Source: Blastococcus sp. CT_GayMR20 | Lineage (GTDB): Bacteria > Actinomycetota > Actinomycetes > Mycobacteriales > Geodermatophilaceae | Length of the DNA stretch: 64,000 bases | Direction of reading: 5' to 3' | Assembly: GCF_004570345.1 (NCBI RefSeq) | Contig: NZ_SPQM01000001.1 | Coordinates: 55,322-119,321, forward strand | In this document: in pieces, positions 34,081-42,351 of the stretch | Layout: every line of letters starts with the position of its first letter | Position numbering within the stretch: position 1 is the stretch's first letter | Program-made: the position numbers and the translations under genes | Notes under the pieces: generated by a model | What the model was told of the DNA's origin: nothing | The model's input: the letters and a program-made list of their open reading frames with translations, nothing else | Databases searched by the model: none

Positions 34081-34138
34081 GTGCCGAAACCGCCATTCCG
34101 GCACCTGGATCCAGGTGCCGGAATGGCGGTTTCGGCTG
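34081..34138. terminator. Bidirectional hairpin, second copy of the GCCGAAA/GGCGGTTTCGGC element
   Basis: A perfect palindrome of about 54 bp centred on GGATCC. The arms are 34083-34107 and 34112-34136 (outer GCCGAAACCGCCATTCCGGC). It uses the same building block as the element at 25015 and is likewise wedged between convergent genes. Likely a two-way terminator and possibly a dispersed extragenic palindrome. Confidence 0.78.
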
Positions 34139-34146
34139 GGTGCGGG

Positions 34147-34824
34147 CTAGACGTCGGTGATCTTGACGGCCGCGTGGGCCTTGTAGCGGCGGTTGATCGC
34201 GATGAGGTTCGCGGTGAATGCCTCGACCTGGTGGGCGTTGCGCAGCCGTCCGGCGTAGATCCCGCGGCAGCCGGCGATGCGGGCCGCGAGCTCCTGGACC
34301 AGGTCGGTGGCGGTCCGGTCGTCGCCGAGGACCAGCACGTCTGCGCCCACCGACGCGACGTCGTCGTCCAGCAGCGTCACCGCCGAGAGGTGGTGGAACG
34401 CGGCGACGACGGTCGCGTCCGGCAGGAGGCTCTGCGCCTGCTGCGCGGCGCTGCCCTCCTCGACCGGCAGGGCGTGGGACCCCCGCTCGTCGAATCCCAG
34501 CGGGTTGACGCAGTCCACGACCACCTTGCCCGCCAGGTCCTTGGCGAGGGACTCCACGAGCTCCCGGTGACCCTCCCAGGGCACGGAGACGACCACGACG
34601 TCCGACGTGCGGACGCACTCGGCGTTGTCGGCCCCGCGGACGCCGGCACCCAGCTCGGCCGCCACCGCGACCGCACGATCGGCGGACCGGGAGCCGATGA
34701 CGACCTCCAGGCCGCTCTCGGCGAACCGCTTGGCCAGTCCGCGGCCCTGGGGCCCCGTGCCGCCGACGATCCCGATGACCGACCCGTCCAGGCCGGCGGG
34801 TACGGCTTCGCTCTGCGCGCTCAT
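34147..34824 (-). CDS. npdG: NADPH-dependent F420 reductase (F420H2:NADP oxidoreductase)
   Basis: 225 residues. N-terminal Rossmann site IGIVGGTGPQGRGLAKRF with the NADP-type loop GSRSADRA, then VVVVSVPWEGH and VVVDCVNPLGF, and a C-terminal helix with VEAFTANLIAINRRYK. This is the Fno/NpdG family, which reduces coenzyme F420 with NADPH. It would supply F420H2 to luciferase-like enzymes such as those at 23971 and 42352. Divergent from the ferredoxin reductase with operator i between them. F420 itself is common in actinobacteria. Confidence 0.88.
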   Translation of the reverse strand: MSAQSEAVPAGLDGSVIGIVGGTGPQGRGLAKRFAESGLEVVIGSRSADRAVAVAAELGAGVRGADNAECVRTSDVVVVSVPWEGHRELVESLAKDLAGKVVVDCVNPLGFDERGSHALPVEEGSAAQQAQSLLPDATVVAAFHHLSAVTLLDDDVASVGADVLVLGDDRTATDLVQELAARIAGCRGIYAGRLRNAHQVEAFTANLIAINRRYKAHAAVKITDV

Positions 34825-34864
34825 GGAACTCCCTCGGGTACTTGCTTGTGGTCCGTCTCTAGAC

Positions 34865-34879
34865 TAATCATATTCATGA
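34865..34879 (+). promoter_or_regulatory. Candidate GntR operator, site i
   Basis: TAATCATATTCATGA, the best match to the island motif, lies between npdG (minus) and the ferredoxin reductase gene (plus), 19 bp upstream of the latter. Confidence 0.68.
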
Positions 34880-34898
34880 ATAGCGTGAGGGGTAGAGG

Positions 34899-36131
34899 AT
34901 GAGCCGCAGCATCGTGGTGGTCGGAGCGGGACTGGCCGGCCTGCGGGCCGTCGAGCAGTTGCGCGGGGCGGGGTGGACCGACCCCGTCACGGTCCTCGGG
35001 ACCGAGAACCATCTGCCGTACAACCGCCCGCCGCTGACGAAGGCGGCACTCCAGGGCGGCGTCGATCCCACGGCACTCGCGTTCCGGCGCCGGCCGACGA
35101 CCGAGGACGTCGAGTGGCGCCTCGGCACCACCGTGGCGGGCGTGGACCTCGACGGGCACACGGTGTCCCTCCAGGACGGCAGCACGCTGGCCTACGACGG
35201 CCTGGTCGCCGCCTCCGGCGTCTCGTCCCGGCGGCTCGACCTCGCCGCACCCCTGCACTGGCGGCACGCGATCCGCACCGTCGAGGACGCGCACGCCCTG
35301 CACCAGCAGCTCCGGCCGGACGCCCGCGTCGTCATCATCGGCGCGGGCTTCATCGGCTGCGAGGTGGCGGCGACCGCGGTCGGCATCGGCTGCTCGGTCA
35401 CCGTCGTCGAGCCCTTCGCCGTACCGCTCGAGCGCCAGGTCGGCCCGGTCGTCGGCGAGGAGATCCGCCGCCGGCACGAGGAGCGCGGCGTCCGCTTCCA
35501 CCTGGGGCGGGTCGTGGTCGCGGTCGAGGGTTCGGACGCCGGCCCCTCAGCGGTGGTCCTGGACGACGGCACGCGCATCGCCGCGGATGTCGTCGTCGAG
35601 GCCGTCGGGTCGGTCGCCAACACGGGCTGGCTGGAGGGGCAGGGCCTGGACCTGAGCAACGGCGTCCTGTGCGACCTGGACCTGCACCCCCTGCGGTCCG
35701 GCGTCCCGGTGCCCGACCTGGTGGCGGTCGGGGACGTCGTGCGCTTCCCCGTCCCCATGTCGGGGGCCCTGCACCGGATCGAGCACTGGACGATGCCCAC
35801 GGACATGGCCGGTCACGCCGCCCGGAGCCTGCTCGCCGGCATGGAGGGGGCCACCCTCGAGGGGCCGCCGTTCTTCCCCGTGCCGACGTTCTGGAGCGAG
35901 CAGTACGGCGTACGCATCCAGTCCTTCGGGCTGCCGGCGCTCGGCCTGGACGACGTCCGGGTCATGGAGGGCGACCTCCGGTCGGAGGGTGTCGTGGGCT
36001 ACCACCGGGACGGCGTCCTGGTCGGCCTGGTGCTGTTCGGGATGGGGAAGCAGATGGTCCCCTACCGCCAGCGGCTCGTCGAGGAGACCCGCGCCGCCGT
36101 CGCGCACCTCCTCGAGGAGGCCGCGCCCTGA
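34899..36131 (+). CDS. Ferredoxin reductase for P450/oxygenase (FAD, NADH)
   Basis: 410 residues, of the putidaredoxin/rubredoxin reductase type. FAD site IVVVGAGLAGLRAVEQLR at the N-terminus, HLPYNRPPLTKAAL, NAD site VVIIGAGFIGCEVAATAVG near 147, and VAVGDVVRFPVP for FAD near 275. The C-terminal third has the reductase dimer-type domain. GAGGGGTAGAGG precedes the ATG. It is the only such reductase in the window and so the likely donor for the ferredoxin at 30879 and the P450s. The MFS gene starts 16 bp downstream. Confidence 0.9.
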   Translation: MSRSIVVVGAGLAGLRAVEQLRGAGWTDPVTVLGTENHLPYNRPPLTKAALQGGVDPTALAFRRRPTTEDVEWRLGTTVAGVDLDGHTVSLQDGSTLAYDGLVAASGVSSRRLDLAAPLHWRHAIRTVEDAHALHQQLRPDARVVIIGAGFIGCEVAATAVGIGCSVTVVEPFAVPLERQVGPVVGEEIRRRHEERGVRFHLGRVVVAVEGSDAGPSAVVLDDGTRIAADVVVEAVGSVANTGWLEGQGLDLSNGVLCDLDLHPLRSGVPVPDLVAVGDVVRFPVPMSGALHRIEHWTMPTDMAGHAARSLLAGMEGATLEGPPFFPVPTFWSEQYGVRIQSFGLPALGLDDVRVMEGDLRSEGVVGYHRDGVLVGLVLFGMGKQMVPYRQRLVEETRAAVAHLLEEAAP

Positions 36132-36147
36132 TGCGGCGCAGCGACCG

Positions 36148-37425
36148 GTGACCGAGATCCCCATCCCGGTCACCCAGGAGCCGGATGCTCCGGAAGCGGG
36201 TTCGTCCCGTCTGCCAGCGTGGGTCTTCGTCGCGATGGTGACGCTGATCGGTCTCAACCTGCGGGCCGCGCTGGGCTCGGTGCCACCGCTGCTCCCGCAC
36301 ATCACCGACGACCTGCACCTGTCGGGGACCTCGCAGGGGCTCCTGACGTCGGTGGTCATCGCCTTCATGGGCCTCTCGGCGCCGTTCGGCCAGAAGCTCG
36401 GGGTGCGCTTCGGGGCCGAACGCGCGACGGCCGCGACCCTGCTGGTGCTCGCCGCGGGCTGCACCCTGCGGCTGGCCGCCACCAGCGAGGCGGTCTTCCT
36501 GCTGTCGTCGGCGATCACGGGCATCGGGATGGGCGCGTCCTCCGCGCTGGTGCCGAGCCTGATCGGGCAGCACGTGCCGAGGATCCGCGGCTTCACGATG
36601 GGGCTGTACTCGACCGGGCTGGCGCTGGGTGTCGCCGTCGCCGCCTGGGTCGCGCTGCCGTCGGAGCAGTGGCTGTCCGGCTGGCGTCCGGCCCTGGGCC
36701 TGTGGGGCGGGATCACCGCACTGACGGTCGCGCTGTGGCTGGTCCTGCTCCCCCGCCTGCGCGGTCGGCCCGGCACCCGGCGTGCCACCACCGCGGTCGT
36801 GAACAACCGGCTGCCCTGGCGCTCGCCGACGGCCTGGTGGGTCACCTGGTTCATGACCGCGAACATGATCATCGGTTTCAGCGGACTCGCCTGGATCACG
36901 CCGTTCTACGTCGAGCACGGCGTGCCCGACCAGCGGGCCGCCCTGTACTTCGTGGTGTTCCAGGTGGTGCAGCTCGTCGCCATGCTCACCCTGCCCGCGG
37001 TCACCGACTTCACGCGGGACCGGCGGCTGATGCTCGCGGCGTGCGTGGCGTCCAGCGGGCTGGGGATCGTCTTCCTCCTGGTGGCGCCGCTGACGCTGGC
37101 GATCCCGGCCGTGTGCCTGTTCGGCCTCGGCGTCGGCGGCGCCTCCACGCTCGCGCTGGTGCTGCTCGTCGACACGACCGACACGCAGGCGGACGCGGCA
37201 CGGCTGAGCGGGATGGTGATGCTGGTGGCGTTCCTCGCCGGCGCCTCCGGCCCGGCCCTGCTCGGCCTGCTGCACGACCTCACCGGCGACTTCGTGGCCG
37301 GCTACGCCACGGTTCTGGTTCTGACGGTGCTGACGCTCGTCAGCATCCCGGTGCTGCGACCGGGACGGACCATCGACGACGAACGGCTGCCGGCCGGCCA
37401 GGTGGCCGTCGAGCCGGCCGGCTGA
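36148..37425 (+). CDS. MFS transporter, CynX/NimT-like
   Basis: 425 residues from the GTG at 36148; an ATG overlapping the upstream stop is closed after six codons. About twelve hydrophobic helices, beginning LPAWVFVAMVTLIGLNLRAA, the family motif LNLRAALGSVPPLL and GAERATAATLLVLAAGCTLR. Possible importer or exporter of a pathway acid or product. Cotranscribed with the ferredoxin reductase, behind operator i. Confidence 0.85.
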   Translation: MTEIPIPVTQEPDAPEAGSSRLPAWVFVAMVTLIGLNLRAALGSVPPLLPHITDDLHLSGTSQGLLTSVVIAFMGLSAPFGQKLGVRFGAERATAATLLVLAAGCTLRLAATSEAVFLLSSAITGIGMGASSALVPSLIGQHVPRIRGFTMGLYSTGLALGVAVAAWVALPSEQWLSGWRPALGLWGGITALTVALWLVLLPRLRGRPGTRRATTAVVNNRLPWRSPTAWWVTWFMTANMIIGFSGLAWITPFYVEHGVPDQRAALYFVVFQVVQLVAMLTLPAVTDFTRDRRLMLAACVASSGLGIVFLLVAPLTLAIPAVCLFGLGVGGASTLALVLLVDTTDTQADAARLSGMVMLVAFLAGASGPALLGLLHDLTGDFVAGYATVLVLTVLTLVSIPVLRPGRTIDDERLPAGQVAVEPAG

Positions 37426-37469
37426 TCCGCCCGGTCCTCAGCCGTCGTCCTCGAGCACGTCTCGATCGG

Positions 37470-38036
37470 TCATCGGACGGACTGCATCACCCGCGACGAC
37501 AGCTGGTCGCGGGCGGCGGGGGCCACCGAGAGAGCCAGGCGTCCCAGCTGGTCGTCGCTCTTGGTCGCAGCAGGGTGCGGAACGACGAGGCTGTGGTAGC
37601 CCGGAGCACCTAGATTGACGGCGAACCGGGCGACGTGGGACACGAACACGTCGGTGATGAGCACGGTGGCCGGCACCCCGGCTCGCTCGAACAGCAGCGC
37701 ATCGTGCAGCGAACAGGCGCTGCACGCACCGCAGTCGCCGAGTCCGGTGACGACGAGGTCCACCCGCTTCGCGATCTCCGAAGCCTCCTCGTCGGCCAGC
37801 GGCGAGGCCGCCGACGGCTTGCTGACCATCTCGACGGATCCGAGAGGCAGCAGGCGCCCCAGCTCCTCGGCGAGCATGCCGAGGAGGTCGCCGGCCCTCG
37901 GCTTGCCGTTGTCGACCAGGAGGAGTCGGGCTCCCTCCACCACTCCGGTGCGGGGCGCCAGCTCCACCGGCGCCGCCGGCGCGCTGAGCACCACGGGCCG
38001 GTGCACCCGGATCGTGCGGGAAAGGGTCGTCGTCAT
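37470..38036 (-). CDS. UGSC-like domain protein
   Basis: 188 residues from the ATG at 38036; a much longer open frame upstream belongs to another frame of the next gene. The core VVTGLGDCGACSACSLHDAL followed by LLFERAGVPATVLITDVF is the UGSC-family signature, where CGAC stands for the U/CGSC redox motif, with a second CSAC-like pair just after. Members include selenoproteins and are thought to be redox proteins; the reaction is unknown. It follows its partner gene by 26 bp and faces the MFS gene tail to tail. Confidence 0.82.
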   Translation of the reverse strand: MTTTLSRTIRVHRPVVLSAPAAPVELAPRTGVVEGARLLLVDNGKPRAGDLLGMLAEELGRLLPLGSVEMVSKPSAASPLADEEASEIAKRVDLVVTGLGDCGACSACSLHDALLFERAGVPATVLITDVFVSHVARFAVNLGAPGYHSLVVPHPAATKSDDQLGRLALSVAPAARDQLSSRVMQSVR

Positions 38037-38062
38037 GGCATTCCTCGGGGGTCTCGGTGGGT

Positions 38063-39175
38063 CTACCGGCGGGCAGCGGAGAGGGCAGCGAGATCGATCT
38101 CGCAGGAGTCGGGGCCGCAGTCGGGCATCGACTCCCCGGCCAGGCGCACCCGCCGGGTGATGGCCCGCGTGTGCTTGACGGGGGCGAAGGCGGGCAGATA
38201 GGCCGACCACCCGGCCCCGGGTCCACCGGCGGTGACCAGGAAGACGTCGTCGGCGGACGCCAGGCTCGGCAGACGGCCGTCGCTGCCGGGGGTCATGTCG
38301 TGGGCGCTGGCGACCTCCAGGTGCACCCCGTTCTCCACCAGCTCCTCGGGACGGATCCGGCTCTCGCGGGTGAGGAACTCGCACGCCTCGTCCTGCGTCC
38401 AGCCCGCCTGGCGCACGGCCAGGGCGTGCTCGGGACCCATGACGACGACGGCCTGACCGCCCTTCCCGACGGAGAAGGTCGCCGGGACCTTGATCGCCGA
38501 GACGAACGTCCGCAGGACGTCCTCGGGGTCCTCGGACAGGATGTTGGCGATCTGCCGAGGGCCCTCGGTGGCCATGACGGTGACCGTGGTGTCCTCCGGC
38601 GCGAAGCCGAGCCGGACGCGCAGCGGGAGCCAGGGGCTCGGCGGGTCCTCCTCGGCGAAGCACAGCGTGTACTTGCCGGGGTTGCCCATGGAACTGGCGT
38701 CCATGTCGCCGGTGGCGGCACCGAAGACGTTGCGCGCGACGAGTCGCACGGCGCGGCCGATCGTCGCGTTCGCCCGGTTGCCGGAGCCCAGGGCGTTGTG
38801 CGATGCGTTCATGCCCACCGCAGCGGCAAGTGGGCCGCTGACGACCACACAGGTCGCCGCGCCACCGGTGCTGGTGAAGGCGGCATGGGCGTTGAACGCG
38901 GGATCGAGCGCCGCGCCGAGGGCGGCCACCACGATCGGGAAGAACTCGGGGCGGCAGCCGGCCATGACCGCGTTGACCGCTCCCTGCTCGACGGTGAGCC
39001 ATCGGTTGCGGCGTGGGATGCCGCCGATGACGTCGTCCCGATCGAGGTCGACCGTCGCGATCATCGCGTCGACGGCCTCGGGCGTCGGCGGGACGACCGG
39101 CAGGCCATCGGTCCAGCCCCGCTCGAAGAACTCCTCGGCCACCCGATCGGCGTCGAACTCGACTATGTCCGTCAT
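38063..39175 (-). CDS. Conserved partner protein of the UGSC family pair, function unknown
   Basis: 370 residues from the ATG at 39175; 13 further codons are open upstream. It begins with EEFFERGWTDGLPVVPPTPE, a conserved opening in proteins that accompany UGSC-domain proteins (from memory). Other features are VMAGCRPEFFPIVVAALGAAL, a Gly/Ala-rich centre (STGGAATCVVVSGPLAAAVG) and a C-terminal CGPDSCEIDLA cysteine pair. No catalytic family is recognised with confidence. First gene of a two-gene operon with its own TetR-controlled promoter. Confidence 0.7.
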   Translation of the reverse strand: MTDIVEFDADRVAEEFFERGWTDGLPVVPPTPEAVDAMIATVDLDRDDVIGGIPRRNRWLTVEQGAVNAVMAGCRPEFFPIVVAALGAALDPAFNAHAAFTSTGGAATCVVVSGPLAAAVGMNASHNALGSGNRANATIGRAVRLVARNVFGAATGDMDASSMGNPGKYTLCFAEEDPPSPWLPLRVRLGFAPEDTTVTVMATEGPRQIANILSEDPEDVLRTFVSAIKVPATFSVGKGGQAVVVMGPEHALAVRQAGWTQDEACEFLTRESRIRPEELVENGVHLEVASAHDMTPGSDGRLPSLASADDVFLVTAGGPGAGWSAYLPAFAPVKHTRAITRRVRLAGESMPDCGPDSCEIDLAALSAARR

Positions 39176-39225
39176 GGGTGTCCTCCGCGCTGTCCCGGGT
39201 GTGACAGGGAGCACGCTAACGCGCT

Positions 39226-39248
39226 AAGCGGACTGGGTCAATCCGCTT
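39226..39248. promoter_or_regulatory. TetR-type operator palindrome
   Basis: AAGCGGA, nine bases, TCCGCTT: a perfect 7-bp inverted repeat between the divergent UGSC operon and the TetR gene, 15 bp before the TetR ATG. It is unlike the GntR sites of the island, so this pair answers to a separate signal. Confidence 0.75.
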
Positions 39249-39263
39249 TGGTAAGGTCCTCCC

Positions 39264-39914
39264 ATGAGCGATGCCGGAGCCGCTCGACCGACGCGAGGTC
39301 CACGTTCCGATGCCGCGCGCAACCGGGCCCGTGTGTCCGCGGCCGCGGACCAGGTCCTGGCCGAGCAAGGCCTCGGCGCCACGGTGGGCGACATCGCCGC
39401 GCGGGCGCGGGTCGGCAACGCCACGGTCTTCCGCCACTTCCCGACCAAGGCCGACCTGCTGTCCGAGGTGGCGATGCGCTGGCTGGAGGACTGGCGCGCC
39501 GACCTGGAACAGCGGCTGGCGTCCGATGCTGCGGGCACCGCGCTCCGCGACCTCATCGCCGAACTCTTCGAGCGACTCCGCGAGAACCGACTTGCCCTCG
39601 ACCTGTTCCGCGCGCACGAGTTCGACCGGCTCCGCCAGAGCCGTCCGCCGCTCGATCCCTTCCAGGTCGAGAACCTCGACCACCGCGTGAACGAGTCCCG
39701 GCGAGCGGTCGAGGCTCTGCTCACCGAGGCGCTGCACCGCGCGATCCGGGACGGGCTCGTGGCCGCCGACGTCACGTACGCCGATTTCACCGTGCTCGTC
39801 CTCGGGACCGCCGGTCGCCTGTCGGACATGGCGGACGCCGAGCCCTCGCGATGGCGTCGCCACGCCGACTTCGTCTGGGCCGCCATCGCGGCCCGCAGGT
39901 CGGATCTGCCCTGA
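39264..39914 (+). CDS. TetR-family regulator
   Basis: 216 residues. The N-terminal HTH ATVGDIAARARVGNATVFRH follows an Arg-rich leader. FPTKADLLSEV continues it, and the C-terminal helical ligand domain shows no recognisable ligand signature. Probably represses itself and the divergent UGSC-partner operon through the palindrome at 39226. Confidence 0.9.
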   Translation: MSDAGAARPTRGPRSDAARNRARVSAAADQVLAEQGLGATVGDIAARARVGNATVFRHFPTKADLLSEVAMRWLEDWRADLEQRLASDAAGTALRDLIAELFERLRENRLALDLFRAHEFDRLRQSRPPLDPFQVENLDHRVNESRRAVEALLTEALHRAIRDGLVAADVTYADFTVLVLGTAGRLSDMADAEPSRWRRHADFVWAAIAARRSDLP

Positions 39915-39976
39915 CGCCAGCGCTGTTCGTCGGCACCCCGCCGCCAGAGCGCTCCGATGCCCTCGCGCAGTTCATC

Positions 39977-40744
39977 TCACCGGGCGAGGTAACCGCCGTC
40001 GACCGGAAGAGCGACCCCCGTGATGAAGGACGCCTCCGGGGAGGCCAGGAAGTGAACCGCTGCGGCAATCTCCTCCGGCTGCGCGGCACGTCCCAGCGGT
40101 ACCGATCGCACCAGCATCGCGCGCCTCTCCTCCGGTGTCGCCTCGTCATCGCGGGAGACGAACTGCGGGAGCATCGCTGTGTCCGTCGGTCCCGGGCAGA
40201 CGGCATTGACGCGGATGCCCGCGGGCGCGAGGGACAGTGCCAGTGACTTCATCAACGTGACGATGCCGCCCTTCGTCGCGGAGTACAGCGGGCTGAGGGG
40301 CGACCCGACGATCCCCGCCACGGATGCGGTGAAGACGACCGCGGCATCCGGGGCCCCGCGCCGCAGCAATGGCTCCGCGAAGGACGTCGCGTAGAAGGCA
40401 CCTCGCAGGTTGATCTCGACGGTGGCGGCCCACTCGGCCTCGCTCATGTTCGTCCCGCTCGGACCGGGGACGCCGGCGTTGTTGTACAAGACGTTGATGA
40501 CGCCGAACTGCTCCGCGATCCGATCGAAGAGCTCGCGGAGCGCAGCGGTGTCGCGGACGTCGACCGCCGCGCCGGAGGCAGTTCCTCCGGCGTCCCTGAT
40601 CTCCTTCTCCACCGCAGTCGCCCGCTCACCGTCGATGTCGGTGATGACCACGTGCGAACCGGACCGGCCGAAGCGGAGGGCAGCGGCACGTCCCATGCCG
40701 TCGCCGCCCGCCGTGATGACGACTACCCGCTGACCGTCCGGCAT
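39977..40744 (-). CDS. Short-chain dehydrogenase/reductase
   Basis: 255 residues from the ATG at 40744, preceded by AAGGGGGCG; the open frame upstream lies in the aldehyde dehydrogenase gene. Classical SDR motifs: VVITAGGDGMGRAAALRFG (TGxxxGxG-type, with Ala-Gly-Gly-Asp), NNAG near 88, and active-site Ser with YSATK near 155, then VNAVCPGPTDT. Follows the aldehyde dehydrogenase by 55 bp. An alcohol dehydrogenase-aldehyde dehydrogenase pair would convert a P450-made primary alcohol to an acid. Confidence 0.88.
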   Translation of the reverse strand: MPDGQRVVVITAGGDGMGRAAALRFGRSGSHVVITDIDGERATAVEKEIRDAGGTASGAAVDVRDTAALRELFDRIAEQFGVINVLYNNAGVPGPSGTNMSEAEWAATVEINLRGAFYATSFAEPLLRRGAPDAAVVFTASVAGIVGSPLSPLYSATKGGIVTLMKSLALSLAPAGIRVNAVCPGPTDTAMLPQFVSRDDEATPEERRAMLVRSVPLGRAAQPEEIAAAVHFLASPEASFITGVALPVDGGYLAR

Positions 40745-40799
40745 CTGGTCGACGCCCCCTTCGTTCAACGCGCTTCTCGCTCCGGGCCGGAGCGACGCC

Positions 40800-42257
40800 T
40801 CACGGCAGCGACCACTGCACGTGCTGGGGCTCGAGGAACTCACGGATCCCCCACTCGCCGTGCTCTCGTCCCATGCCGCTGGCCTTGAATCCTCCGAAGA
40901 CGCCGTCGGGACGCAGGGCACCTCCGCCGTTGATCGTGACCAGGCCGGCCTGGATCCGGCCGGCCAGCCGCACCGCCTGCTCGACGTCGTCGGCGTAGAT
41001 GTTGGCGGCGAGGCCGTAGTCGGTGTCGTTGGCGATGCGGACCGCCTCGTCGACGTCGTCGTAGGCGATGACCACGGCGACCGGGCCGAAGATCTCCTCT
41101 CGCACCACCGCCGACTGCGGCGAGGCCCCCACGAGGAGTGTCGGGGCCACCCAGTACCCACCCTCGTCGCCGGAGGGGAGGTGGCCTCGGGCGACGACCT
41201 CGGCACCCTCCTCCTCAGCTGCGGCGATGATCTCTGTGATCCGATCGCGATGTGCCGCACTGATGACGGGGCCGACGACCGTCTCGGGCTTCCACGGATC
41301 CCCGACCGGGACCGCGTCGAACACCTGCTGCGAGCGTTCGATGAACTCGTCGTACTGGCTCCGGTGGACGAGCAGTCGGGTGGGAGACGCGCATCCCTGC
41401 CCCGCGTTCCGGAGGTATCGCAGGTGCACCGCCGCGGTGACCGCCTCCAGATCGGTTCCGGGCAGGAGGATGTTCGGGGACTTCCCGCCCAGTTCGAGCG
41501 TGATCCCCTTCATCCCCTCGGCGGCCTGCTTCATCACCTCGGCGCCGACCCGCAGGGAGCCAGTGAAGCTGATCTTCCGGACCGCGGGTTCACGCGTCAG
41601 CGCAATGGCGCACTCGGCTCCCCCGACCACCACGTTGAGCACCCCGTCGGGCAGCCCGGCCTCCCTCGCGGCCTCGCCGATGAGCAGGGTGGAGAGGGGC
41701 GCGAGAGGCGACGGCATGAGGACGACGGTGCACCCCGCCGCCAACGCCGCCCCCATCTTCGACACCGCCAGCAGGAGTGGGTAGTTGTAGGCCGTCAGCG
41801 CCGCCACCACGCCCGTCGGGCGATGCGCGATGATGCTCTCGCTGCGCGGCGTCGCCACGCTGACGCCGATGCTCTCGGTCCAGTCACGGCCAGCCTGCTC
41901 CGCGTACCACCGCATGTGCTCGAGCGGGGTGTCCACCTGCAGGGACCGGGTGAGGGAGACCGGCGTGCCCGCTTCGGCGACGATCAGCGCGACGAAGCGG
42001 TCGCGCCGGGCGGTCAGCGCATCGACAAATCGTTCCATCGCCGAGCAACGCGCCTGCGGTGACAGCTGCGACCAGGAGCCGAAGGCGCGCTCCGCGGCCT
42101 CGACGGCCTCAGCGACCTGCGCCGTGTTCACCTGGACGACGGTCGCAAGCTCTTCACCGGTGCTGGGGCACTCGACGGACAGGGGGAGGCCTCGGCCGCC
42201 CACGGCCTGCCCATCGATGGTGTGCTCCAGGCACAGCGGGCCGGTGGGGGACGTCAT
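40800..42257 (-). CDS. Aldehyde dehydrogenase (NAD-type), second copy
   Basis: 485 residues, ATG after GAGGAG. Catalytic Cys in NAGQGCASPTR, Glu in LELGGKSPNILLPG, and the cofactor segment YNYPLLLAVSKMGAALAAGC. Same subfamily as the enzyme at 27767, including a shared C-terminal GGG..RPD..(W/F)(A/G)G.K.SG.G end. First gene of the operon with the SDR; divergent from a luciferase-like gene across operator j. Confidence 0.92.
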   Translation of the reverse strand: MTSPTGPLCLEHTIDGQAVGGRGLPLSVECPSTGEELATVVQVNTAQVAEAVEAAERAFGSWSQLSPQARCSAMERFVDALTARRDRFVALIVAEAGTPVSLTRSLQVDTPLEHMRWYAEQAGRDWTESIGVSVATPRSESIIAHRPTGVVAALTAYNYPLLLAVSKMGAALAAGCTVVLMPSPLAPLSTLLIGEAAREAGLPDGVLNVVVGGAECAIALTREPAVRKISFTGSLRVGAEVMKQAAEGMKGITLELGGKSPNILLPGTDLEAVTAAVHLRYLRNAGQGCASPTRLLVHRSQYDEFIERSQQVFDAVPVGDPWKPETVVGPVISAAHRDRITEIIAAAEEEGAEVVARGHLPSGDEGGYWVAPTLLVGASPQSAVVREEIFGPVAVVIAYDDVDEAVRIANDTDYGLAANIYADDVEQAVRLAGRIQAGLVTINGGGALRPDGVFGGFKASGMGREHGEWGIREFLEPQHVQWSLP

Positions 42258-42317
42258 CGAGCTCCTCGGTTCCGTTGCGCGGCAGAGCAGTCGCCCCTAG
42301 GGTGACGAGACCCATGA

Positions 42318-42334
42318 TAACTATGCACATAGTT
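42318..42334 (+). promoter_or_regulatory. Candidate GntR operator, site j
   Basis: TAACTATGCACATAGTT contains a perfect AACTATG-CA-CATAGTT inverted repeat (42319-42334) and aligns with the island motif. It lies between the divergent aldehyde dehydrogenase and luciferase-like genes, 17 bp upstream of the latter. Confidence 0.65.
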
Positions 42335-42351
42335 CTCGTCCAGGAGTACCG

